From contig JAKAGC010000269.1 of the NCBI GenBank assembly GCA_021817755.1, positions 1 through 6,082 on the forward strand: DNA of 6,082 nucleotides, in the 5' to 3' direction. Numbering within the stretch: position 1 is the first letter of the stretch; each line of letters begins with the position of its first letter. This document shows positions 1 to 5,472 of this stretch, piece by piece. Below the pieces are notes generated by a model. The model was not told where the DNA came from. It ran no database searches and saw only the letters and a program-made list of their open reading frames with translations. The DNA is from Acidobacteriota bacterium. Its GTDB lineage: Bacteria > Acidobacteriota > Aminicenantia > UBA2199. The translations under genes and the position numbers were made by a program.

Positions 1-756
1 GACGCGGACAGTGGAGTTGTTTTTATCGGTTGATATAACAATTCCGCTTCCCATTATAACAGGGGGGAGATCCTTGCGATAGATTTTGTACAGTACCAGC
101 CAATCACCACGAGAAAGCTGATTGGAGCCAATATCAACAGTGACATAGTAATCGGTTTCCGCTGAGTTTCGATCCACTTCCAGGTATAAATTCATAAATA
201 CTACCTGGCCTTTTACCTGTGAATTGGGAAGCCGGCATAATTTAATATTTATCGGTTTTTGCTTGGAAGTTGTTTCCGGTTTGTAAGGTACTAGAAAATC
301 ACCCGTAATTACGGGATGGCAATTTTGCTTAATAAATACTACTGCTCGATCTTCATATACGCATTCGATTCTGGCCAGTCCTTTCCTGATATACAACCGG
401 CCCAAGGTCTTACCGTTTACTTTATTATCGATTTTATCCCCTTCTCCCACAATCATGAATATCTGGTTCTCTTTGATACCGAATTGGCTTCCTTTGTTTA
501 TATAAACTTTATCATTTTGAGAGAAATTTGTTTTAAATATTTCTTCCATCTCTCCACCGGTAATTAAAATTGATTTATCCATTTTATCTTTGATGGAATA
601 GGAACAGAGAGAATCGGTTTCATCCAGGACCAGAACCTCACCCAATTGAGTTACGGAGAGTTCGAATTTTTTCTTTACTTCTTTTTTTTGTGCAAATACT
701 ACGACCCCCATTAGCATAAATATTATAAAAACCAAAAAGAAACGTTTTATTCTCAT
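1..756 (-). CDS. Exported protein with a repeated beta-rich module (LysM/FlgT-C-like), 3' end outside window
   Basis: The reading frame is open for 252 codons from the ATG at 756 to the left edge, so the C-terminus is missing. Residues 1-22 form a signal peptide: MRIKR, a hydrophobic core, then VFA before Q23, a good signal peptidase I site. Two similar modules follow. The first (about 81-158) contains YINKGSQFGIKENQIF, a GKTLGRLYI turn and ends TGDFLVPY. The second (about 201 onward) contains a VDIGS segment, RGDWLVLYK, and an IMGSGIV...NNSTVRV strand pair. From memory this pattern (Gs-x-G-hydrophobic, GD-hydrophobic-Y, G-x-hydrophobic-V, S-T-x-x-V) occurs in FlgT C-terminal-like domains and in LysM-containing envelope proteins of deltaproteobacteria and acidobacteria; no LysM motif is visible in this part. 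AGGAG six nt before the ATG supports the start. It is the second gene of an operon behind the YbgF-like lipoprotein, so a periplasmic or outer-membrane role is likely. Exact function unknown. Confidence 0.8.
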   Translation of the reverse strand, partial: MRIKRFFLVFIIFMLMGVVVFAQKKEVKKKFELSVTQLGEVLVLDETDSLCSYSIKDKMDKSILITGGEMEEIFKTNFSQNDKVYINKGSQFGIKENQIFMIVGEGDKIDNKVNGKTLGRLYIRKGLARIECVYEDRAVVFIKQNCHPVITGDFLVPYKPETTSKQKPINIKLCRLPNSQVKGQVVFMNLYLEVDRNSAETDYYVTVDIGSNQLSRGDWLVLYKIYRKDLPPVIMGSGIVISTDKNNSTVRV

Positions 757-762
757 TGTTAT

Positions 763-767
763 CTCCT
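763..767 (-). promoter_or_regulatory. Shine-Dalgarno site AGGAG for the gene starting at 756
   Basis: On the minus strand AGGAG is followed by six nucleotides (ATAACA) and then the ATG at 756. It lies inside the 14-nt gap after the stop of the upstream lipoprotein gene. It supports the start and shows that this organism does use ribosome sites for genes inside operons. Confidence 0.8.
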
Positions 768-770
768 GAA

Positions 771-1412
771 TTATTTTTCTTTTTTATTTTTATCTTTTAG
801 TTCTTTCAGCCTTGTAGAAGCGGTTTTAAACAATTCAGATGCCGGGTATTCCTCAATGAGCCGTGAAAACGCTAAAATAGATCGGTTAAAATCGCTCATA
901 TCGGCATAAATCACTCCAATTTTATATAAGGCCAAGTCTGCTTTTTTACTAAAAGGAAAATACCTATAGATCAAATGAAAACATCTTAATGCTTGCTCGG
1001 GCTGATTTAATTTCATATACGATTCACCCTGCCAATATAGAGCATTATCTACAAGATTATCATCTTTAAATTGATCCGTTAAACTCGATAATAATTTTAT
1101 TGCTTCTGCATAGTTATTATCTTCATAAGATTTGTAGCCGTCTTTATAGATTTTATCCGAGTCTTCTTTATCTGTAGCTTTTTCGACAGGTTTTGATTCG
1201 GAATTGATTTCAGAGGAGTTATTGGGTTTGTTTCCTACTTGACCTTCAAGCTTTTTTATCCTGTTGGAATCCCTTATCTGATTTTTTTCAAGTTCATATA
1301 ACTGTTCATTAATTCCAGTAATATCTTTGGTAACACGTTTCCCTGATGTACTACGACATCCACTGAATACAAGGAGGCACAAGACGCATATAGTAATTGT
1401 TTTCTTAATCAT
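771..1412 (-). CDS. YbgF/CpoB-like TPR lipoprotein
   Basis: This is a 213-residue envelope lipoprotein. Residues 1-19 are a lipoprotein signal peptide (MIKK, hydrophobic stretch, VFSGC) with C19 as the lipidated cysteine; the residue at -3 is Phe, slightly off the usual Leu. The +2 residue is Arg, not Asp, so outer-membrane sorting would be expected by the enterobacterial rule. Residues about 33-58 are charged, heptad-like and probably coiled coil, followed by a low-complexity linker (60-86). Three TPR-like repeats then cover about 89-118, 123-153 and 158-191, with the family signature NALYWQGESYMK and ends such as RYFPFSKKADLALYKIG. Coiled coil plus three TPRs matches YbgF/CpoB, which works with Tol-Pal and peptidoglycan synthesis in E. 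coli; BamD-like TPR lipoproteins are the main alternative. No tol or pal gene is in view. It is first in a two-gene operon, and the only suitable start codon sits just downstream of a promoter, implying little or no leader. Confidence 0.85.
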   Translation of the reverse strand: MIKKTITICVLCLLVFSGCRSTSGKRVTKDITGINEQLYELEKNQIRDSNRIKKLEGQVGNKPNNSSEINSESKPVEKATDKEDSDKIYKDGYKSYEDNNYAEAIKLLSSLTDQFKDDNLVDNALYWQGESYMKLNQPEQALRCFHLIYRYFPFSKKADLALYKIGVIYADMSDFNRSILAFSRLIEEYPASELFKTASTRLKELKDKNKKEK

Positions 1413-1418
1413 GATACC

Positions 1419-1450
1419 ATTTTAATAGAATAAAAAAGTTTTTTTGTCAA
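1419..1450 (-). promoter_or_regulatory. Sigma-70-type promoter abutting the lipoprotein ATG (predicted leaderless)
   Basis: Read on the minus strand, TTGACA lies at 1450-1445, followed by a 17-nt spacer and TATTAA at 1427-1422. An alternative -10, TAAAAT at 1424-1419, has a 20-nt spacer. Transcription would start at about 1415-1412, and the ATG begins at 1412. There is no Shine-Dalgarno sequence between the promoter and the ATG. The exact -35 and ideal spacing make this a good candidate although the -10 is only a 4/6 match. Confidence 0.65.
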
Positions 1451-1623
1451 GCATTTTAACGGAAGAATTTTCAAAGAAGTGCAAAAAGTGGATTTTTTGA
1501 TGGTTTTTTGAGGTAAATCGTTTAAAAAATCTAATTGAATTATTCATGAGAAATAGTATATCACAGTTTCGGGTTTAATGCACTTATCCGGTATTAAAAA
1601 TAAGGAAAGATGTATCAAAGTGA

Positions 1624-1652
1624 TTGACATTTTGTTATGGATTGAATACAAT
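1624..1652 (+). promoter_or_regulatory. Sigma-70-type promoter abutting the ATG at 1659 (predicted leaderless)
   Basis: TTGACA at 1624-1629 is an exact -35 box. A 17-nt spacer follows, then TACAAT at 1647-1652, five of six matches to the -10 consensus. Seven nucleotides after the end of the -10 box is 1659, the A of an ATG in frame with the long ORF. This is the best promoter in the window. It implies a leaderless mRNA and fixes the likely start of the downstream gene. Confidence 0.75.
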
Positions 1653-1658
1653 ACAGAA

Positions 1659-3506
1659 ATGGATCTTATTTTGAATGAAAACGAAATTGCAGAATTGAAG
1701 AAGCTGCTGAGGGATAAGCATGCGAAAGTCCCAGTCAGGAGATTAAAATCTTTCCTGAATATTATTGCAGATTCTAATATATTATTTCTTGTTCCTCAGC
1801 AGCGAGCGCTTTTGGTTAAGTTACTGGAGAATTGGGAAACCACAAAAAAAAAAGAAGTAATTATGCTGGAAGAACTAAATCCTGGGAGTATGCCGACTAC
1901 AGTTATTCTCGGTGTTTTAGCAGAAGATTGGGCAGGGATGTCCAATTCCATTCTGGGTATCGTCCATCATTACAAACGAAATGTCTTTTATATTAAAGGG
2001 TTTACAATCTATTATAGAGAACGAAACCTGGGTATAGTTATTCTTTCATTCCAGGTGGAGAACCAGGAAGAATATGAAAAATTTCAGGTAGAGAGAAAAG
2101 AACTGGTCAGCGAGATAAAAGACGCATCACGTGGAACATCAGAAAAATTCAGGTTAATGGATGATGAAACCGTTAAAATGGATATTTTTAATAAGATGGT
2201 AAAACGTCTTAAAGATTTACATCTCGCGTCACAAATGCAAAAAGACCTCGAAGAAAACCAGGAAGTTATGAAATTTATTTCTGCGCGATCTAGAGAATAC
2301 CTGGAAGAAAGAGATATTAAGGACCTTACGAATCTTTTGGTGACCAATTATCAATCACAGGAAAGTATCAGAAATAAGGAAGCCCAGGAAATCATCAAGA
2401 TAAAAAACTTTGATACCAAATTTGAAGAACTCACCGGGATATCCTTTGTTTGTAAGGAAGATATTTTCTCCATAGAAGATTTTCTCAGAACACTCGAGCA
2501 AGTAGTTCCCGGGCATATCATCAAACATCATAAAAGTTTTGTAACACGAGATGGGATATTGGTATACCGTATCGAAATTGTAGACCGGAATGCAAAACCA
2601 TTGGATTCGCGATTGATAAAATCCATTGAGACCTCTATGGATAAAATGATTTCGATTTCGTGTAGCGATAAATTTACGAAACTGAAAGCTGTAGGTGGAT
2701 TTGAGCACTATGCACGCGCCATTATTCCATTCCTTCAGGAAGAGTTAAAGCGTACCCGTTTAACACAGGTTTTTATCAATGTTGATAGCAAAACGCAGTT
2801 CTTGATTAATATTAAACTGATTATCGTAAGTTTTAAAACAGCCAGGCAGCGTATTTATAATTTATTATCGGGACTGAGTCTTATATCCGGGATTGATATC
2901 GCCTCCTCCATTCCTCCCAAAGTACATAATAACCAGATTGAAATAAATATTTTAAAATTAAAAGTTAACTTATCCGAATTTAAATCCATTAAAGAGATTT
3001 ATAACTCGATCAAAGGCGTAGTAAAGGAGAGTTATGGAAATATCCGGGATTTTGATGAAGGTTTCCGGGATATCTATATTAAAATCTTGAACCAACTTCT
3101 GGAGCAACTAAAGAATGTTGATGCAAATTTGATAAAAGAGATATTTTTCAATATCGATGAATTATACAAGATAGAAATATCACCCAATCTACTATTGGAA
3201 ATCATACGTCTTACATCTGAAAGTATAGAAGAATCGCGCGGAATACCCGGAGAAAAAGTATTATTCAAGCATAAAAATCTACAGGATTCCAACCGGACGT
3301 TAATCGTAATTTCTTATATTAACCAGAAACGGTTATTAAGTAGGTTGGTCCAGCGATTAAGAGATGTAGATATGTATTTTACAAAAATCGAATGGGAACA
3401 CAGGTCTTACGTTATTATGATTTTAAGCCGGGAAAATAAGGTTCTGGACGATCAATTGATTGATGAACTTCGAAATAAAGTCAAATCCTGTTCAACTTCT
3501 CAATAA
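1659..3506 (+). CDS. Large cytoplasmic protein with tandem ACT/ferredoxin-like modules, function unknown
   Basis: I do not recognise this as a named family. With the ATG at 1659 it has 615 residues; the frame opens further to ATG 1578 (642 residues), but those 27 codons lie over a strong promoter and look non-coding. There is no signal peptide or membrane helix. The clearest domain is residues about 80-133: a beta strand (TVILGVLAED), the loop D90-W-A-G93, a helix (MSNSILGIVHHY) and two strands (FYIKGFTIYY, LGIVILSFQV), the ACT pattern seen in GlnD and amino-acid-sensing enzymes. Similar helix-strand-strand segments appear at about 269-309, 383-434 and 547-590, the last near the C-terminus with ISYINQKRLLSRLVQRL. 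A charged, probably helical stretch (about 135-245) separates the first from the rest. No catalytic domain is attached. A ligand-sensing or scaffold role is inference. The gene seems to be transcribed from its own leaderless promoter, 58 bp from the next gene. Confidence 0.8.
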   Translation: MDLILNENEIAELKKLLRDKHAKVPVRRLKSFLNIIADSNILFLVPQQRALLVKLLENWETTKKKEVIMLEELNPGSMPTTVILGVLAEDWAGMSNSILGIVHHYKRNVFYIKGFTIYYRERNLGIVILSFQVENQEEYEKFQVERKELVSEIKDASRGTSEKFRLMDDETVKMDIFNKMVKRLKDLHLASQMQKDLEENQEVMKFISARSREYLEERDIKDLTNLLVTNYQSQESIRNKEAQEIIKIKNFDTKFEELTGISFVCKEDIFSIEDFLRTLEQVVPGHIIKHHKSFVTRDGILVYRIEIVDRNAKPLDSRLIKSIETSMDKMISISCSDKFTKLKAVGGFEHYARAIIPFLQEELKRTRLTQVFINVDSKTQFLINIKLIIVSFKTARQRIYNLLSGLSLISGIDIASSIPPKVHNNQIEINILKLKVNLSEFKSIKEIYNSIKGVVKESYGNIRDFDEGFRDIYIKILNQLLEQLKNVDANLIKEIFFNIDELYKIEISPNLLLEIIRLTSESIEESRGIPGEKVLFKHKNLQDSNRTLIVISYINQKRLLSRLVQRLRDVDMYFTKIEWEHRSYVIMILSRENKVLDDQLIDELRNKVKSCSTSQ

Positions 3507-3527
3507 ACCACATAAAAAAACGTCAAC

Positions 3528-3556
3528 TTGACAAAACATTCAAAATGGTGTATATA
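3528..3556 (+). promoter_or_regulatory. Sigma-70-type promoter abutting the ATG at 3565 (predicted leaderless)
   Basis: TTGACA at 3528-3533, a 17-nt spacer and TATATA at 3551-3556 (or TATAAA at 3553-3558 with a 19-nt spacer) end 6-8 nt before the ATG at 3565. Transcription would begin at about 3563-3565. No Shine-Dalgarno sequence fits between the promoter and the ATG. The -35 box is the right half of a perfect GTCAA-C-TTGAC palindrome (3522-3532), which could be an operator or chance. Confidence 0.7.
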
Positions 3557-3564
3557 AACCACTG

Positions 3565-4053
3565 ATGCAATTGAAAAAAATATTTTTTTTATTCTTTATG
3601 GTTTTTCTTGTTTTGGCGCTTGGCAGTACGACAGAAGAGGATTATCTTAAGATCGATGCCAACGTAGCTCCGCGGATTGTAAAGCAAGGGGCGGAAGGGG
3701 CTTTAAAAATTAAAATACTTCCCAGATCTGGGATTAAAATCTCTTCTCACCCGGAATTTATGATTCGTTTGGATAAAAACAATAATTACCGTTTTTCAAA
3801 ATTATTTTTTACTGCATCTGAGTTGGATTTCCGTTCACGCCAGGAAAACGGTTCAATTTTTCTGGATTTCGGAAAGGAAGTGTTTATCGCATTCAAGGTC
3901 AATGAAGATTCTCTAATTGGGAAACACGCGATAAGTGGAGAGGTTGTATTTACCGCTGTCTTTAAAGACAACTGGTCGATCAAGACCTATCAACGGTTTA
4001 ATGCGGACTTTTTTTCACAAAAGAACGAAGAATTGAAATCGAAGAGAAAATGA
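3565..4053 (+). CDS. Small exported protein, DsbD N-terminal-domain-like without cysteines
   Basis: This 162-residue protein starts with a clear signal peptide (MQLKK, then a Phe/Leu/Val core, ALG before S21). The mature part is mostly alternating beta strands: LKIDANVAPRIVKQG, ALKIKILPRSGIKISSHPEF, a FTASELDF segment, IAFKVNEDSLIGKHAISGEV and VVFTAVFKDNWSIKTYQRF. The order 'values raised by G-rich turn, long-chain strand with SHPEF, then G-x-HAISG-x-VVF-x-A' resembles the immunoglobulin-like N-terminal domain of DsbD and related DsbC-like domains. The cysteine pair that would do redox chemistry is absent; the protein contains no cysteine at all. A binding rather than redox role is therefore inferred. 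The lysine-rich tail (ELKSKRK) is unusual. It has its own promoter and lies 114 nt upstream of the oxoamine synthase, possibly co-transcribed with it. The fold assignment is tentative; the existence of the gene is not in serious doubt. Confidence 0.78.
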   Translation: MQLKKIFFLFFMVFLVLALGSTTEEDYLKIDANVAPRIVKQGAEGALKIKILPRSGIKISSHPEFMIRLDKNNNYRFSKLFFTASELDFRSRQENGSIFLDFGKEVFIAFKVNEDSLIGKHAISGEVVFTAVFKDNWSIKTYQRFNADFFSQKNEELKSKRK

Positions 4054-4154
4054 TGCGTTCTTTTATCGGGAATCAGTCAAATGCATTGAATGCTCAAAAA
4101 ATAATCAATTCGGTATCCTTCGGAACCGGCAAAATTCAAAAAAAAAAAGCTAAT

Positions 4155-4159
4155 GGGAG
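4155..4159 (+). promoter_or_regulatory. Shine-Dalgarno site GGGAG for the gene starting at 4168
   Basis: GGGAG lies eight nucleotides before the ATG at 4168, a usual distance. It supports that start and suggests the gene is translated from a longer mRNA, probably one begun upstream of 3565. No convincing promoter is visible in the 114-nt gap 4054-4167, which holds an 11-A tract at 4138-4148. Confidence 0.75.
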
Positions 4160-4167
4160 TATAATAA

Positions 4168-5349
4168 ATGGACGTATTTAAAAAATGCTTTGAATACACG
4201 CGAGCGGAAGATACGAAAAAGACGGGGTTATATCCCTATTTTACGGAGATTGGGAGTGTTGAAGGTAATTATGTTTGGGTTGACGGAAAAAAACTCCTTA
4301 TGGTAGGTTCTAATAATTACCTGGGGCTCTTCGATGATCCGGCAATCAAACAGGCTGCCATCGATGCGATAAAAAAATATGGCTCCTCTACCTGCGGCTC
4401 CCGTTTTTTAAATGGAACCTATTCTCTCCATGTGGAAACGGAAGAAAAACTGGCTAAATTTATGGGAAAAGAAGAAGCATTAACCTTTTCCACCGGTTAT
4501 CAAACGAACGTTGGGGTTATTTCAACTATTGCAGGGCGAAACGATATCATCGTTGTTGACCGCATGGTTCATGCCTCCATTATGGATGCTACCAGAATGT
4601 CTTTTGCAGATGTGGTCAAATATAAACATAATGATATGGCCGATCTGGAAGACAAACTTACCCGCATCCCGGAAGATAAAGGTATCCTGATTATTGTAGA
4701 TGGCGTATTTTCTATGGAAGGCGATATGGCCAATTTGCCGGAAGTGGTACGTATCGCTAAGAAGTATAACACCCGTATTATGGTCGATGATGCCCATGGT
4801 GTTGGTGTTCTCGGTAAACTCGGAAGAGGTACTTGTGAACATTTTAATGTTCTCGATGATGTTGATCTTATTATGACTACCTTTTCGAAATCTTTTGCAT
4901 CTCTTGGAGGTTTTGTCGTCGGTAGTAAAACCATTATGCAATATATTAAACATACCGCAAGATCACTTATCTTTTCCGCTTCTATTACACCTCCTGCCTT
5001 AGGTTCGGTTTTAAAAGCCCTGGAAATTATCCAGAGCGAACCCAAGAGACGTGAAAGACTCTGGGAAATTACACATACTGTTAACCGTGAATTAACCAAT
5101 ATGGGTTATCATACCGGTAATACAGAGACTCCGATTATTCCAGTCTTCATCCGGGATGATGAAAAAACCTTTAAACTCTGGCATTTCCTTAGAGATTTCG
5201 GTATTTTTACCAATCCTGTCGTCTCACCTGCTGTTCCACCCGAAGATGCATTGATTCGCACTTCATTTACCGCTACTCATACTGATGAACAATTGGAATT
5301 TATCCTGGATGGTTTCCGCAAAGGCGGCAAAGCACTGGGAATTATTTAG
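4168..5349 (+). CDS. PLP-dependent alpha-oxoamine synthase, serine palmitoyltransferase-like (KBL/AONS family)
   Basis: At 393 residues this is full length for the alpha-oxoamine synthase family, which condenses an amino acid with an acyl-CoA (or acyl carrier protein) with loss of CO2. Visible landmarks are GSRFLNGTYSLHVETEEKL (77-95), the PLP-ring-stacking histidine H135 in DRMVHAS, KHNDMADLE (153-161), VDDAHGVGVLG with D207 and H210 for cofactor contacts, and TTFSKSFASLGG with K241 as the Schiff-base lysine; IFSASITPP (268-276) and IRTSFTATHT with R364, the expected carboxylate-binding arginine, follow. All key residues are present. The LYPYF-TEI start, GSRFLNGT, KHNDMADLE and IVDGVFSMEGD blocks resemble Bacteroides-type serine palmitoyltransferase, as I remember it, more than Kbl or BioF, so 3-ketosphinganine synthesis is the favoured reaction; glycine C-acetyltransferase is the main alternative and is what automated annotation may report. 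The protein should be cytoplasmic. A glycosyltransferase follows. Family is near certain, substrate is not. Confidence 0.95.
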   Translation: MDVFKKCFEYTRAEDTKKTGLYPYFTEIGSVEGNYVWVDGKKLLMVGSNNYLGLFDDPAIKQAAIDAIKKYGSSTCGSRFLNGTYSLHVETEEKLAKFMGKEEALTFSTGYQTNVGVISTIAGRNDIIVVDRMVHASIMDATRMSFADVVKYKHNDMADLEDKLTRIPEDKGILIIVDGVFSMEGDMANLPEVVRIAKKYNTRIMVDDAHGVGVLGKLGRGTCEHFNVLDDVDLIMTTFSKSFASLGGFVVGSKTIMQYIKHTARSLIFSASITPPALGSVLKALEIIQSEPKRRERLWEITHTVNRELTNMGYHTGNTETPIIPVFIRDDEKTFKLWHFLRDFGIFTNPVVSPAVPPEDALIRTSFTATHTDEQLEFILDGFRKGGKALGII

Positions 5350-5373
5350 TAAATTTTAAAATTCGATAAATCC

Positions 5374-5466
5374 TTTTTCGCCTGCACTGTATAGAAGAGT
5401 TTTTCAAAGATTGAAAAACCAGGTGTCGTACTTTTCTTTTAATTCCGTGCAGTGCAGGCGATAAAA
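5374..5466. repeat. Long inverted repeat enclosing a second hairpin
   Basis: TCGCCTGCACTG (5378-5389) is repeated as its exact reverse complement at 5450-5461, 60 nt apart. The stem can be extended outward by four T-A pairs (5374-5377 with 5463-5466) past one unpaired T at 5462. Inside the loop, 5399-5407 and 5411-5419 form a perfect 9-bp stem with loop AGA. The arms are much more GC-rich than the surroundings. It is not a standard intrinsic terminator: no T-run follows the right arm, and the loop is long. It could be a structured RNA, a dispersed palindromic repeat, or the ends of a very small mobile element. Confidence 0.7.
5399..5419. repeat. Inner hairpin, 9-bp stem with 3-nt loop
   Basis: GTTTTTCAA, loop AGA, TTGAAAAAC form a perfect but AT-rich stem inside the larger inverted repeat. 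The next T-rich stretch on the plus strand (5431-5440) begins 11 nt after the stem, so it is a weak terminator candidate for the oxoamine synthase gene at best. Confidence 0.5.
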
Positions 5467-5472
5467 AATTTC

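Larger units (their letters stand above)
1413..1658. other. Divergent intergenic region
   Basis: These 246 bp separate the minus-strand envelope operon from the plus-strand ACT-like gene if the latter starts at 1659. The region is very AT-rich and carries the leftward promoter (1450-1419) and the rightward promoter (1624-1652). Between them are a short imperfect tandem repeat, TGGATTTTTTGA then TGGTTTTTTGAG (about 1488-1512), and no convincing small gene or RNA hairpin. The longest plus-strand reading frame extends back to 1578, but that extension overlaps the rightward promoter. Confidence 0.6.

Noticed and set aside
316..567. Plus-strand ORF of 83 codons
   Set aside because: It lies antisense within the exported-protein gene (1-756 minus), which has a signal peptide, a ribosome site and recognisable modules.
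1535..1577. Weaker promoter TTGAAT-N16-TATATC upstream of the ATG at 1578
   Set aside because: It matches consensus less well than the 1624-1652 promoter. The 27 residues it would add look unlike a protein N-terminus, and the stronger promoter lies inside them. It could still be a minor promoter.
2084..3292. Minus-strand ORFs at 2084-2347, 2355-2708 and 3074-3292
   Set aside because: All are shadows of the ACT-like gene on the other strand, with no ribosome sites or protein-like features.
3507..3527. Terminator between the ACT-like gene and the 3565 gene
   Set aside because: No hairpin plus T-run is present in the 58-nt gap, so read-through from the upstream gene cannot be excluded.
3786..3983. 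Minus-strand ORF of 65 codons
   Set aside because: It is antisense to the exported DsbD-N-like gene and shows no family motif.
4112..4127. Small hairpin GGT-A-TCC / GGA-ACC around TTC
   Set aside because: It is only six pairs with a bulge and no T-run follows, so it is not a terminator and is too short to call a regulatory RNA.
4160..4165. TATAAT just before the ATG at 4168
   Set aside because: A start from it would fall inside the gene, there is no -35 at the right distance, and a good ribosome site overlaps the area.
4522..5099. Minus-strand ORFs at 4522-4953 and 4569-5099
   Set aside because: Both are antisense to the oxoamine synthase, whose catalytic motifs are intact across the region.
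5364..5465. CGATAAA direct repeats (5364-5370 and 5459-5465) as target-site duplication of a small element
   Set aside because: The right copy overlaps the inverted-repeat arm instead of flanking it, so it is not a clean target duplication, and seven AT-rich bases can recur by chance.
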